A DNA stretch of 64,000 nucleotides from Intestinicryptomonas porci (GTDB lineage Bacteria > Verrucomicrobiota > Verrucomicrobiia > Opitutales > Intestinicryptomonadaceae), in assembly GCF_033971905.1 (NCBI RefSeq), contig NZ_JALBUT010000004.1, positions 62,001-126,000 on the forward strand. The letters are read 5' to 3'. Below the pieces are notes generated by a model. It made no database searches. It had not been told where the DNA came from and worked only from the letters and a program-made list of their open reading frames with translations. Of this stretch, positions 41,865 to 51,638 are shown piece after piece. The position numbers and the translations under genes were made by a program. How positions within the stretch are numbered: position 1 is the stretch's first letter; every line of letters begins with the position of its first letter.

Positions 41865-41968
41865 TTTTACGGTGGATTCCGATTATAAAAAAACGCAAAT
41901 TTTTATTTTGAAAATGCGTTTTATTGTTAAAATTATAATTTGTATCTTACGAAATGCCTCAGGTCAAA

Positions 41969-43519
41969 CTAAAATATGTAAAAAATCAGAGCCAAAATCA
42001 CGGTCGGGGAAATTGCCCCCAAGAACAGATAAAGCGGGGAGACGCCGAAGGAAAAGTGCTTTGAAAGTATCGAAAGCCCTGCGGGGTTTGGGGCGTTTGC
42101 AATTACGGTGAGCCCGCCGCCAATCACAGCCCCCGAAACCAAGAGATATTGCTTTACAGGGCTGAAATCGGGAACGAGTGTGCCCAAGTATGTTATCGCG
42201 GCGTTGTCGTTTACGGAAGTCAAAACAATGCTTCCCAAAAACATTGTGAAGTCTCCGAGAGATGTAAGTATCGGCTCAATCCACCATGCCTGCAATGTTC
42301 CGTGGGTTACAAGCGAGGCGAGGAAAAATCCGACCAATATCGGAGTTTTCACGTTTAATTCGTACTGGTAGTGGCGGGTTGCCATAATATAGGCTATGAA
42401 AAACAAAAAGCTGAAAAGCACGATTGCCGGGTGGTGCAGGGTAAACACCGTAAATGCCAGTATGAAGAGGTGCACCGCTATTATGTATTTGGGGACATAT
42501 TCTTCCGTTTCTGCAAGCGCGAGCCTTTTTTTTGCAACGAGCTTCAGGCGTTCAAATTCCTTTTTGAAGATGAAGTAGTATAGCGCAACTCCAACGAAAA
42601 TGCCGACCATTGCCTTCCAGCCGAAATGCTCCATCATAAAAGGTGTGTCCCATCCCCATTTTGACGCCACCATTAAAACGGGCGGCGCGGCAAAATGCGT
42701 CAGCGTTCCTCCTGCCGAAATCGAAACGAGCAAAAGACCTATTGTCGCGTATTTTAGTTTGAGGCTCGGCTCATAAATAAAGAATTTCTTTGAAAGAAGC
42801 ATTGCGCAAATTGTTATTGCGGCAGGCTCCGTTATGAAAGAGCCGAAGAGAGGGCCTATGCACAAAATCGAAATCCACCACGATGCGGGCGTTGAACCGC
42901 CGATTTTTGCGATTTTGTTTATCACTCTGCCGGTGAAAATAATAATCGGCTTGGTTGAGGCTATGCACATAATCACGACCACAAACATAGGCTCCGTATA
43001 TTTTTTATCCACGAAGGCGAGGTAGTCAACATAGTCGGTCATCGAATTCCAGCCGCTTGTAAAAATCATTCCGAGAAAAAGCGGAATCAGCCAAATTCCG
43101 AAAATAGCCTCGACTTCGCCGAGAAAGTGCAGGAGCGTGGCGCGGAACGACACGGGAATCACTTTCCCGTACAGCTTGCCCTCCATTTCAAGCTTTTCGA
43201 GCCTCGCATAGTGCGCGCGCTGAACCTTGTCGCCCCAAACGTTGAAGTATCTGCTTAAAAAAGTGTGGATAATCGCCAAAAAGAAAATGATTGTTGCATA
43301 CAAATTGAAAGGGTCGTATTTCACTCTTTCTTTCAATGTCTCCAAAAGGGGAATTCCGTCCGAATCGGGGTATTCGGCGAGAGCTGTGGGGTAGCGCATG
43401 TTTCCGAGAGAATCGGCATCGCCCGCAAAGCAGGCGGCGCATATTAGGGTAAAGCCCAATATGAAAGCGGCTTTTTTTAAACTTCTCATTAAAATTGTTT
43501 TTTCAAGTTGTTTAGGCAT
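41969..43519 (-). CDS. Putative Na+/H+ antiporter (Na_H_antiport_3 type)
   Basis: 516 residues from ATG 43519; the ATG at 43489 (MRSLKKAAFILGFTLICAAC) gives a cleaner signal/membrane start and may be true. Multiple transmembrane segments carry FGIWLIPLFLGMIFTSG, FGSFITEPAAITICAMLLSK, and late NDNAAITYLGTLVPDF with a Gly-rich GGGLTVIANAPNPAGL helix. The paired charged and Asn/Asp helix breaks fit sodium/proton antiporters of the group annotated as putative Na+/H+ antiporter. It would be involved in pH and sodium homeostasis, matching the sodium-coupled NSS transporter beside it. Not cotranscribed with secA, from which it is separated by 99 bases. Confidence 0.82.
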   Translation of the reverse strand: MPKQLEKTILMRSLKKAAFILGFTLICAACFAGDADSLGNMRYPTALAEYPDSDGIPLLETLKERVKYDPFNLYATIIFFLAIIHTFLSRYFNVWGDKVQRAHYARLEKLEMEGKLYGKVIPVSFRATLLHFLGEVEAIFGIWLIPLFLGMIFTSGWNSMTDYVDYLAFVDKKYTEPMFVVVIMCIASTKPIIIFTGRVINKIAKIGGSTPASWWISILCIGPLFGSFITEPAAITICAMLLSKKFFIYEPSLKLKYATIGLLLVSISAGGTLTHFAAPPVLMVASKWGWDTPFMMEHFGWKAMVGIFVGVALYYFIFKKEFERLKLVAKKRLALAETEEYVPKYIIAVHLFILAFTVFTLHHPAIVLFSFLFFIAYIMATRHYQYELNVKTPILVGFFLASLVTHGTLQAWWIEPILTSLGDFTMFLGSIVLTSVNDNAAITYLGTLVPDFSPVKQYLLVSGAVIGGGLTVIANAPNPAGLSILSKHFSFGVSPLYLFLGAISPTVILALIFYIF

Positions 43520-43618
43520 GTTTGGCGAAAAAAACGGCGGAATAAAAATTTAAATCCCGCCAGTTTATTTCGGCTTAAAGCCACGTTAGTTTGAAAAAAA
43601 TTTTACGCAATAAAATTT

Positions 43619-46408
43619 TTACGCAATTTTTGCGCGGCGTTTGGCGTATTCTCTTTGAATTCTTGCGGCAAAGGAATTTGCTGAATTTTCGTTTAAGGAA
43701 AGCCTGAAATATTTTTTTGCGAAATCCTGCTTTATGTTTCCCAAAAGCTCCATGAAAGAATCGAACGCCTCAATTTTGTACTCGTTTAGCGGGTCTTTTT
43801 GGGCGTATGAACGCAGGTAGATGGCGTTTCTCAAATCTTCAAGATAGGCTATGTGGTTTCGCCAGTTTGAGTCGAGCGAACTTAAAAGCAGATAGCGCTC
43901 AAGCTTTTCAGAATTTTCCGCGCCTTCGTCTTTGCGCTTTTCTTCGGCGAGTTTTTTTATCTCTTCAAATACTTTGTTTGCGATTTCTTTCTTTTTCAAG
44001 TCCTCAAAATCTTTTTCATCGAAGAATGTGGGATACTTGAATGAGAGTTCGCTTGTAAGATTTTCCAAATCGCTTTGGGATATGGCATTGTCGTCTGGCG
44101 GCAAAACTTTAAAAACGGTTTGTGAAACCTCGTCTTTTAAAATGTCCAAAACCCGCACGAAGTGGTCGCTTTCGTCGATTATCTCGGAGCGTATGGAGTA
44201 TATAGCCTCGCGCTGTTTGTTTGAAACATCGTCGAATTGAAGCATCCGCTTTCGGATTGAAAAGTTTTCGCCTTCGACCTTTTTTTGCGCCCTTTTTATT
44301 ATTCTCTCGAAAAGGGGGTGAGAAAAAGGGCAGCCCTCGCGGTATTTCAGGCGGATTTGCTTTGCCAAAAACGACATGTCCGCGTAAAGGCGCAAAAGCT
44401 CGTCTTCAAGGGATATTATGAAAATGCTTTCCCCTTTGTCGCCCTGACGCGCGCATCTGCCTTGAAGCTGCCTGTCAACGCGGCTTGATTCATACCGTTG
44501 CGTTCCGATTACAAGCAGTCCGCCAAGCTCCTCGACGCCGTCGCCAAGCTTGATATCGGTTCCTCTTCCCGCCATGTTTGTCGAGATTGTGACGGCTCCC
44601 GCTTGCCCCGCCTGTGCGACAATTTCGGCTTCTTTTGCGTCGTTTTTTGCGTTCAGGACATTGTGCGGAATTTTGTTTATCTTTAACAGTCTGCTTAAAA
44701 GCTCGGAGTCTTCCACCGACGCGGTGCCAACCAAAACAGGCTGTCCGCGCAAATTCGCCCTGCGTATTTTTTCGGCGACAGCCTGGTATTTTTCGCGCAC
44801 TGTCTTGAAAATCAAGTCGGGATGGTCAACGCGGCGGCATGGCTTGTTTGTCGGAATTTGCATTACGGAGAGCTTGTAGATGTCGGCAAATTCCTGGGCT
44901 TCGCTTTCCGCCGTGCCAGTCATTCCCGCAAGCTTCTTGTACATCCTGAAATAGTTTTGAATGCTGATTGTGGCGTATGTCTTGTTTTCGCTTTCAATTC
45001 TAACCCGCTCTTTCGCCTCAACAGCCTGATGCAAGCCTTCGCTCCATCTGCGCCCTTCCATTACGCGCCCCGTGTTTTTGTCGATAATCTCGATTTTGCC
45101 GTCTTTTACGATGTAGTCAACATCGCGCTCGTAGAGGGCGTAAGCCTTTAAAAGCTGGGACAGGGCGTGTATGCGTTCCGCGCTTTTGCAGTAGTTTGTT
45201 TTTGCGCTCGATATTGCAACCGACCTTTCCGACGGGGTTTTTGCGCTTTTTGTGATTTCTGCGATGATTTTTTGCAGGTTCGGCAAAACAAAGTCGTATG
45301 AATTTTTTTGGTTAAGCTCCCGCCTTCCGCGCTCCGTCAAGTCCGCAGACTGCTCCTTTTCGTCAACTGTGAAGTAGAGCTTCTCCTTTAATTCGTAAGC
45401 GGCGATTTTGTTTAAATCGCCCGACATTTCCAATTCAAAGTTTGAAAAATCCTTTCCGATTTTTCCGCTTTCTGCAAGCTTTCTGAAAGTTCTGTTCCGT
45501 GGCATTCCCTTTTTTACAAGCCACAACTTGCTCAAAGTTTCTTTTGACGCTTCTTTCTCTGTTTTCAGCCTGTTTGCGGCTTCGCTTGCAAGGCTGTTGC
45601 AAAGTTCGCGCTGCTTGCGGCTTAGTTTTTCGATTGAGGGCAAAAGCTCTTCGTAAATTCCGCCGATTTCGTCTTCGTCAAAGCCCGATATTATAAGGGG
45701 CGTTCTCGCTTCATCTATCAATACCGAGTCCGCTTCGTCAACAAGGCAGAAGTTAAAGCCGCGCCGGACTCGCTCTTCCGGGGTTTGAGCCATCGAGTTG
45801 TCGCGCAGATAGTCGAAGCCGAACTCGCTTGAAGTGCCGTATGTTATGTCCGCAAGGTATGCCTTCTTTTTTTCCTCCGCGCTCTGGTTTGCGTAAACAC
45901 AGCCCGTGGAAAGCCCGAGCATGGAGTATAAGTTGCCCATCCATTGCGAGTCTCTCATTGCGAGATATTCGTTCACCGTCGCGATATGGCACCCAAGCCC
46001 CGACAGAGCGTTTAGATAGGCGGGGAGGGTGGCGACGAGGGTTTTGCCTTCGCCCGTCGCGATTTCTGCAACCATGCTTTCGTTTAGCGCGATGCCCCCG
46101 ATTAGCTGGACGTCGTAATGGACCATATTCCATACGAGCGGCTTTCCGAAGACTTCAAAAGACTTTCCGCACATTCTGCGTGCGGCGTTTTTGACGAGCG
46201 CGTAGGCTTCGGGCATAATGCCTGAAAGGCTTTCACCTCCTTGAATTCTCTTTTTGAATTCCAAGGTTTTCTTTGGGAGGTCTTCATCTCGAAGAAGTTG
46301 GTATTCTCTTTCTATTGCGTTTATTTTTGCGGCGATTTTGCGGGCTTTTCTTTGAAATTTCCCGTATTTGAAGTCGCCGAATAGTTTTAATATCAAATTT
46401 TGCGGCAT
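43619..46408 (-). CDS. secA: Preprotein translocase ATPase SecA
   Basis: 929 residues. Walker A segment is EIATGEGKTLVATLPAYLNA near residue 105; Walker B is LVDEADSVLIDEARTPLIIS near 225. The preprotein crosslinking domain, the second nucleotide-binding domain (VTISTNMAGRGTDIKLGDGV) and helical scaffold follow, including LQGRCARQGDKGESIFIISL. SecA drives Sec-dependent export. An insertion around residues 270-400 (ELCNSLASEAANRLKTEKEA and following) is larger than usual. The C-terminus ends RIQREYAKRRAKIA with no Cys-rich SEC-C zinc motif, so the SecB/phospholipid-binding tail is missing, as in some other phyla. Confidence 0.97.
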   Translation of the reverse strand: MPQNLILKLFGDFKYGKFQRKARKIAAKINAIEREYQLLRDEDLPKKTLEFKKRIQGGESLSGIMPEAYALVKNAARRMCGKSFEVFGKPLVWNMVHYDVQLIGGIALNESMVAEIATGEGKTLVATLPAYLNALSGLGCHIATVNEYLAMRDSQWMGNLYSMLGLSTGCVYANQSAEEKKKAYLADITYGTSSEFGFDYLRDNSMAQTPEERVRRGFNFCLVDEADSVLIDEARTPLIISGFDEDEIGGIYEELLPSIEKLSRKQRELCNSLASEAANRLKTEKEASKETLSKLWLVKKGMPRNRTFRKLAESGKIGKDFSNFELEMSGDLNKIAAYELKEKLYFTVDEKEQSADLTERGRRELNQKNSYDFVLPNLQKIIAEITKSAKTPSERSVAISSAKTNYCKSAERIHALSQLLKAYALYERDVDYIVKDGKIEIIDKNTGRVMEGRRWSEGLHQAVEAKERVRIESENKTYATISIQNYFRMYKKLAGMTGTAESEAQEFADIYKLSVMQIPTNKPCRRVDHPDLIFKTVREKYQAVAEKIRRANLRGQPVLVGTASVEDSELLSRLLKINKIPHNVLNAKNDAKEAEIVAQAGQAGAVTISTNMAGRGTDIKLGDGVEELGGLLVIGTQRYESSRVDRQLQGRCARQGDKGESIFIISLEDELLRLYADMSFLAKQIRLKYREGCPFSHPLFERIIKRAQKKVEGENFSIRKRMLQFDDVSNKQREAIYSIRSEIIDESDHFVRVLDILKDEVSQTVFKVLPPDDNAISQSDLENLTSELSFKYPTFFDEKDFEDLKKKEIANKVFEEIKKLAEEKRKDEGAENSEKLERYLLLSSLDSNWRNHIAYLEDLRNAIYLRSYAQKDPLNEYKIEAFDSFMELLGNIKQDFAKKYFRLSLNENSANSFAARIQREYAKRRAKIA

Positions 46409-46491
46409 AATTATTCCAAATTAAAGTTGTTGCGCGGATTTTTCGCGCAATGTTTTTTCAGGTGTGCGCCTGATTTTTTCGGAATAAAATG

Positions 46492-46860
46492 TCAAAAGAG
46501 AAAAGAGGTGCTTGAAAATTCGGTTTTTGCGGAAAGCGCGGCGGCTTTTCGCGGATAAATCGGAACGAAAGCTTCAATATCAGATTTCAAGAAAACCGCA
46601 AATGGCGACGCGTTTTGCAGGGCAACGTCGTACTTCGGTTTTTTCCCAAGCCCCGAAGAAAAGTCGTGCCTTGGGCTTTTTTGGGAAGATAAGAAAGCTT
46701 TTATCGGGTCTATGGTTATTTCGCCCTTTAACGCGCTTTGTGAAAAGCTTTGGTTTTCGACGGCAACGTTGCGCGAATTTGCGCGCGCGCCCGTTCCGAA
46801 ACCCGTGAATAGGTTTAGGAATACGGCGATTGAAAAAAATATAACCGTCAGATTTTTCAT
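46492..46860 (-). CDS. Small secreted protein, unknown function
   Basis: 122 residues with a signal peptide (MKNLTVIFFSIAVFLNLFTG then cleavage near ARANS). The rest is Ser/Lys/Ala-rich with no recognised domain (KPKYDVALQNASPFAVFLKS). Other frames are also open here, so the support is the signal peptide, the ATG with GGAAA just upstream and the lack of another gene. It lies 84 bases upstream of secA on the same strand and is divergent from the ClC gene. Confidence 0.5.
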   Translation of the reverse strand: MKNLTVIFFSIAVFLNLFTGFGTGARANSRNVAVENQSFSQSALKGEITIDPIKAFLSSQKSPRHDFSSGLGKKPKYDVALQNASPFAVFLKSDIEAFVPIYPRKAAALSAKTEFSSTSFLF

Positions 46861-46925
46861 TTTCCAAAAAAAGATAAAGCGACGTTATGCCATGTCAAAT
46901 TTAATCTTGCAACGCCCGCTTTAAC

Positions 46926-46953
46926 TTGACGCTTCCGCGCATCTTTCTAAAAT
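46926..46953 (+). promoter_or_regulatory. Promoter of the ClC channel gene
   Basis: TTGACG at 46926-46931, a 16-base spacer and TAAAAT at 46948-46953 form a good sigma-70 promoter. Transcription would start near 46960, giving a leader of about 12 bases before the ATG at 46972. Confidence 0.6.
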
Positions 46954-46971
46954 TCTTTTGATATTTTTATT

Positions 46972-48723
46972 ATGTCGGCAAAATTTTCAAAAGTATTATC
47001 CGATTTGAACAGGGACAGGATTTTCATAGTCTTGTGCGCCTTAATCGGGCTTTTGGGCGGAACTTTGGCGGTGGCGTTCCATTTGGCAATCACATATTTG
47101 TTCAAATGGATTTGGCTTTCAGGGGGAATTTTCGGCGAGGAATACAGGGTTTTTATGATGCCGCTTTTCCCGTTTCTTGCGGGCGCGTTTGTTGGACTTT
47201 GCGTTAACGGATTTGCAAAATCCGCAAGCGGCGGCGGCATTCCTCAGACCAAGCGCGTTTTTTTCAACGATTTCGGAATTTTCAAGCTGAAAGACATTTT
47301 TTACAGGTTTTTCTTCAGCTCCGTTTTCATCGGTTTTGGCAATTCCGCGGGCAGGGAAGGCCCTACCGTGCATTTGTGCGCCGCGCTCTCGTCCGTAATC
47401 GCGCAAAAATTCGGGCTTTCAAAGCAGAAAGTCCGCGACGCAGTTCCCGCAGGCATTGGTGCGGGCATTTCGGCTTCGTTTAACGCTCCGCTATCTGCGG
47501 TAAGCTTTGTGTTTGAGGAATTTTTTGGCGGATTTTCAAACGCAAGAGGGGCGGGGGGAATTTTTATTGCGGTTGCTGTCGCCGCGGCGGTGTCCCGCAT
47601 TTTGATTGGGGAAAACCCCGTGCTTGCAATCGCAAACGTAGAATTCCACACGGGCTGGTGGATGCTCGTATGCCTGCCAATTGCTGTTATTTCAGGCGTT
47701 TTGGGTCATCTTTTTCTGGGCGGTATTTTGGGGCTTCGCAAGTTTTGCCTTGGCTTTTCAAAAGTTCCGAAATGGATTTGGACTGCTCTCGGCGGGCTTT
47801 GCGTGGGAATTTTGGCTACATTGGCTTATGTTTGGTCGGGCGGGTACGATTCTGTTTTCAGCATAGGCTACAATGTGCTTTTGCCCGCCTTTGATTCGGG
47901 CGTCGCGCTAAGGTCGATGCTCGTGATTTTTGCGTTCAAGTTCGTCTGCACTTTGATAAATTACGCGACGGGCGGAAGCGGCGGGGTGTTTTCGGGGACA
48001 ATCGTCATAGGCGGAATGCTTGGCGGTTCGCTCGGCGCGCTTTTTTGTATGCTTTTCGGGCTCGATTCTTCGGTCGTTGGAGCGGCTCTGATGATGGGAA
48101 TAGGAGCCTGCCTTGCTTCGATAGTGAGATGCCCCATAACTTCGATACTGATGATTTTCGAGCTTACATTGAATTACTCTCTCATAATACCCATAATTTT
48201 GGGCAACTTGATTGCGTATTTCATTTCAACGAGGCTTTCACCGATAGGGCTTTACGACTCTGTTTTGCTTCAAGACGGAATTGCGCTCAAAAAAATGGCG
48301 TCTTTCAGGGGGAACCGCGATTGGGCGAATTTGCCTGTAAGCGCGATTATGACTTTTTCGGTCAAGGGAGTAAAGGCTTCGCAAAAAGCGGAGGAAGCGG
48401 TGTCGGAAATTAAAAATTCCGCGCATAGATACAGGTCTTATCCCGTATTTGACGATACAGGGGGATTTGCGGGATTTGCGAAGAGCGAAGACATATTTAA
48501 ACCCGAAAATTCCGATTTGATTTGCGCCGAAATCATTTCAAGCCCTCCCAAAACTTACATCACTGCCGATACTTCAATCACAAAAGCCGCAAATTACATG
48601 ATAGAGCGCGACGTCTTGGAGCTTGCGGTGGTTGACGAGCTTTCACCCGAAAAACTCTTGGGAATTTTGACATTGCACGACATTGCGCGCCAGCAAAACG
48701 CCTCCGAACCTTTTGACAAATAG
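46972..48723 (+). CDS. ClC-family chloride channel/transporter with CBS domains
   Basis: 583 residues. The first ClC motif is ASGGGIPQTK and the second GNSAGREGPTVHLCAAL, whose Glu is the gating residue; the third motif is GSGGVFSGTIVIGG, with Gly where the usual Pro lies. The C-terminus has paired CBS domains (LPVSAIMTFSVKGVKASQKA near 450 and EIISSPPKTYITADTSITKA near 520), which bind adenosine ligands in this family. ClC proteins move chloride or other anions, often with protons. The gene starts the plus-strand run; mazG follows three bases after the stop. Confidence 0.93.
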   Translation: MSAKFSKVLSDLNRDRIFIVLCALIGLLGGTLAVAFHLAITYLFKWIWLSGGIFGEEYRVFMMPLFPFLAGAFVGLCVNGFAKSASGGGIPQTKRVFFNDFGIFKLKDIFYRFFFSSVFIGFGNSAGREGPTVHLCAALSSVIAQKFGLSKQKVRDAVPAGIGAGISASFNAPLSAVSFVFEEFFGGFSNARGAGGIFIAVAVAAAVSRILIGENPVLAIANVEFHTGWWMLVCLPIAVISGVLGHLFLGGILGLRKFCLGFSKVPKWIWTALGGLCVGILATLAYVWSGGYDSVFSIGYNVLLPAFDSGVALRSMLVIFAFKFVCTLINYATGGSGGVFSGTIVIGGMLGGSLGALFCMLFGLDSSVVGAALMMGIGACLASIVRCPITSILMIFELTLNYSLIIPIILGNLIAYFISTRLSPIGLYDSVLLQDGIALKKMASFRGNRDWANLPVSAIMTFSVKGVKASQKAEEAVSEIKNSAHRYRSYPVFDDTGGFAGFAKSEDIFKPENSDLICAEIISSPPKTYITADTSITKAANYMIERDVLELAVVDELSPEKLLGILTLHDIARQQNASEPFDK

Positions 48724-48726
48724 CAT

Positions 48727-49368
48727 ATGGAAAGCATTGAAAATCTTGTAAAAATCATAGAAAAACTCCGCGCCCCCGACGGATGCCCGTGGGACAGGGA
48801 ACAGACGCACGACAGCATAAGAGGGCATTTGCTTGAAGAGGCGGCGGAATTTTTGGATGCCGTTGACGCGAAAAATTATCCGAACATGTGCGAGGAGCTT
48901 GGAGACTTGCTGATGCACATAATGTTGCATTCTCAAATGGCGAAAGAAGAGGGCAAGTTCTGCTTCGAAGATGTTGTGAAAGAGCTTTCCGACAAGCTTG
49001 TGCGCCGCCATCCGCACGTTTTTGGGGAAGTCAAGGTCGGCTCTTCGGAAGATGTCGTAAAAATTTGGAGCGACGTTAAGGCTTCCGAAAAGAAATCGCG
49101 CCCGAAATCCCCTGATTTTTGGGAAAATTTGCCGCGCGAGCTTTCCGCCTTGCGCAAGGCGAGGGACGTTGCAAAGCACATCGGCGAAGATTCCCTGAAA
49201 AAACTTCCCGATGTCGGCGAAGACTCTGGTTTAAAGTGCGGGAAAGAGCTTTTTGAAATCGTTAAAAAGTACCGCGAAATGGGCGTAGAGCCTGAAGGCG
49301 CATTGCGCGACTATCTGAAATTTTTGCGTAAAAACACCGACAAAACTTTTACGGAAAACTCGGAATAA
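48727..49368 (+). CDS. mazG: Nucleoside triphosphate pyrophosphohydrolase MazG
   Basis: 213 residues. LRAPDGCPWDREQTHDSIRG near the N-terminus and the metal-binding EEAAEFLDAV and EELGDLLMHIMLHSQM mark the MazG fold, and the RRHPHVFGEVKV segment follows. MazG hydrolyses NTPs to NMP and pyrophosphate and lowers ppGpp-related or damaged nucleotides. The family is often two MazG domains in about 260 residues; this protein is shorter, with the second domain reduced. It lies directly after the ClC gene and six bases before the YgjP-like gene. Confidence 0.92.
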   Translation: MESIENLVKIIEKLRAPDGCPWDREQTHDSIRGHLLEEAAEFLDAVDAKNYPNMCEELGDLLMHIMLHSQMAKEEGKFCFEDVVKELSDKLVRRHPHVFGEVKVGSSEDVVKIWSDVKASEKKSRPKSPDFWENLPRELSALRKARDVAKHIGEDSLKKLPDVGEDSGLKCGKELFEIVKKYREMGVEPEGALRDYLKFLRKNTDKTFTENSE

Positions 49369-49374
49369 AAGGCG

Positions 49375-50100
49375 ATGCCGGATTTTGTGAAGCTATCTTC
49401 AAGCGGCGGAATTTCCGCGGAATTCCCCCTTGAAATCCTGCGCAAGCCTGGGCGCAGAACCATGGTTATGCGGCTCAAATATCCGAACGTGATTTTAGTT
49501 TCGGCTCCCATGTGCGTTTCAAAGGCGGAAATTTTAAATTTTGTTGCGGGTAATTCGGACTGGGTGTTTTCGGCTCTGAAAAGCTTAAAAGAGCCTGTCG
49601 GACTGCTTGGGTATTTAAGAGAAAATCCGTATGTTTTCGAGGCGGGCAAGGCTCTCAAAGTCTCATTTTTTAATTCGCATTCCCCCAAAGGTTTTTGGAT
49701 TGGGGATTTTTTGAAGGGAGAAATTGTTTTCGCGTTTCCCGACGGAGACGAAGTTGCGTTTAAAAATTTATTCTTAAAATACGCGGCTGAAAGCATCGCA
49801 AAAACCGTGTCTTTTGTGGCGCAACGGCATAATTTCAAGGTGCCGAAAATTTCCGTGCGCGACCAGCGCAGCCGCTGGGCGTCGCGCTCTTCAAGCGGGC
49901 GCATGTCTTTCAACTGGCGACTGACTTTGCTTAAATGCGAATTTCAGGAGTATGTTGTTTTGCACGAATTTGCGCACGAAAAATTCATGGATCATTCCGT
50001 TTCGTTTTGGATTTATCTAAACCGTCTCGTGGACGGCGCGCGCAGGCTTGACAAGGCAGTTTCGGCAGAGGGCGCAAAGGTCTTTAATGTGGAAAGATAG
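49375..50100 (+). CDS. YgjP-type (M48-like) metal-dependent hydrolase
   Basis: 241 residues. The zinc motif is VVLHEFAHEKFMDHSVSFWI (HExxH with a downstream His-x3-Phe-Trp), typical of the YgjP/DUF45 family, related to zinc metallopeptidases. SVRDQRSRWASRSSSGRMSF is the other conserved segment preceding it. No signal peptide is seen, so it is cytosolic. The true substrate of YgjP proteins is not established. It closes the ClC-mazG set; glgA begins 70 bases further on. Confidence 0.85.
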   Translation: MPDFVKLSSSGGISAEFPLEILRKPGRRTMVMRLKYPNVILVSAPMCVSKAEILNFVAGNSDWVFSALKSLKEPVGLLGYLRENPYVFEAGKALKVSFFNSHSPKGFWIGDFLKGEIVFAFPDGDEVAFKNLFLKYAAESIAKTVSFVAQRHNFKVPKISVRDQRSRWASRSSSGRMSFNWRLTLLKCEFQEYVVLHEFAHEKFMDHSVSFWIYLNRLVDGARRLDKAVSAEGAKVFNVER

Positions 50101-50170
50101 AAAATCCGCGCCCGCAAAACATTTATAAAAGATTTGCAAAATCTTCAAAAATATTAAATATTTGCCGTTT

Positions 50171-51637
50171 ATGAAAATTCTAATGATTTCTCCCGAATGC
50201 GCCCCCTTTTCAAAAGTCGGGGGGCTGGCGGACATGGTTTCCGCCCTTTCCAAGCAGCTGGCGGGGCAGGGGCACGACGTCAAGATTTTTACGCCCCTTT
50301 ATTCGTGCGTAAAAAAAGACGATTCTTTTAAAAAGGCAGTCTATTCGCTTAGCGTGCATCTGGGCTTGGGCATTGAGGAGTTTTGCGCGGTTTGGAGCAA
50401 GAATTTGGGCAAGGCGCAGGTTTACTTTGCGGAATTTAACAAGTTTTACGCGCGCGCGGGCATTTACAACGAAGGCTCGGTTTCGTATGCCGACAACGGC
50501 GCGAGGTTCGCGTTTTTGAGCAAGGCGGCTTTGGAATTTTGCGGTGCTGTAAACTGGATTCCCGACGTAATCCACTGCCACGATTGGACTACGGGTTTTG
50601 TCCCTGTTTATCTTAACACGATTTACAGATATGCTCCCATAGGCGGAGCAGCGACGGTGTTTACGATACACAACATGCAGCATCAGGGGATTTTCCCGCG
50701 GGAAATATTGGACTATGCGGGGCTTCCGTCAGGCGAAGTCTTCAATTCGCGCAACTGCGAGGCTCTTGGCAACGTCAATTTGATGAAGGGCGCGATTTAC
50801 AATTCCACGAAAATTTCCACGGTTTCTCCAACCTATGCAAAGGAAATCCAGACAAAGGAATACGGCTGCGGCTTGGACGGCTTGCTCCGCTTTAAAGCCG
50901 CCGACATGGTTGGAATCATAAACGGCATAGACTACGACGAATGGAATCCGTCAACCGACAAGTTCCTGCCGGCAAACTATTCGGTTAAGGACATGAAAGG
51001 CAAGGAAATATGCAAAAAAGCCTTGCAGTCTCGCTTGGGGCTTAATTTGGATAAAAACGTTCCCGTATTCGGGGTTGTTTCGCGCCTTTACGACCAAAAG
51101 GGTCTGGACTTGCTTGCGCACATAATAGATCCATTGATGTCGAACATGAAAATCCAGCTTGCGATTGTCGGAAGCGGCGAGCAGTGGCTTGAAAATTCGT
51201 TCAAGCGTTTCGCGAATGTCTATTCGGGGAGAGTCGGGGTGCATATAGGGTATGACAACGCGCTTTCGCACCTTCTTGAAGCGGGGGCCGATTTCTTTCT
51301 CATGCCAAGCAGATTTGAGCCTTGCGGCTTGAACCAGCTTTACTCGATGGCTTACGGTACTCCCCCGATAGTCCGCCATACGGGCGGATTGGCGGATACG
51401 GTCGAGCAGTATGTCGAAGACGGGGCAAAGGGAGACGGTTTTGTTTTCTACGATGCTACGACTTCCGCCTTGTACAACACGATTGGCTGGGCCTGCTCCA
51501 CTTTTTACGACCGCAAAAAGGATTTGGAAAATTTGCGCATAAACGGAATGAAAAAGGATTTTTCCTGGAAAAATTCCGCAGGCGATTATGCAAAGCTTTA
51601 TATTTGGGCAAAAAACCAGCGTAGCGGCTTAATGTGA
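50171..51637 (+). CDS. glgA: Glycogen synthase (ADP-glucose type)
   Basis: 488 residues from ATG 50171 (MKILMISPECAPFSKVGGLA), matching the KVGGLAD glucose-donor loop at residues 15-21. VIHCHDWTTGFVPVYLNTIY and VFTIHNMQHQGIFP define the GT5 N-terminal domain. The C-terminal domain has VSRLYDQKGLDLLAHI and the retaining-glycosyltransferase site FLMPSRFEPCGLNQLYSMAY then GTPPIVRHTGGLADTV. GlgA extends alpha-1,4-glucan with ADP-glucose. A debranching-type GH13 gene lies 8 kb downstream; glgB, glgC and glgP are outside the window. Confidence 0.95.
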   Translation: MKILMISPECAPFSKVGGLADMVSALSKQLAGQGHDVKIFTPLYSCVKKDDSFKKAVYSLSVHLGLGIEEFCAVWSKNLGKAQVYFAEFNKFYARAGIYNEGSVSYADNGARFAFLSKAALEFCGAVNWIPDVIHCHDWTTGFVPVYLNTIYRYAPIGGAATVFTIHNMQHQGIFPREILDYAGLPSGEVFNSRNCEALGNVNLMKGAIYNSTKISTVSPTYAKEIQTKEYGCGLDGLLRFKAADMVGIINGIDYDEWNPSTDKFLPANYSVKDMKGKEICKKALQSRLGLNLDKNVPVFGVVSRLYDQKGLDLLAHIIDPLMSNMKIQLAIVGSGEQWLENSFKRFANVYSGRVGVHIGYDNALSHLLEAGADFFLMPSRFEPCGLNQLYSMAYGTPPIVRHTGGLADTVEQYVEDGAKGDGFVFYDATTSALYNTIGWACSTFYDRKKDLENLRINGMKKDFSWKNSAGDYAKLYIWAKNQRSGLM

Positions 51638-51638
51638 T

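Noticed and set aside
46512..46808. Plus-strand ORFs over the small secreted gene before secA
   Set aside because: Arg-rich with no signal or domain; the minus-strand frame has a good signal peptide.
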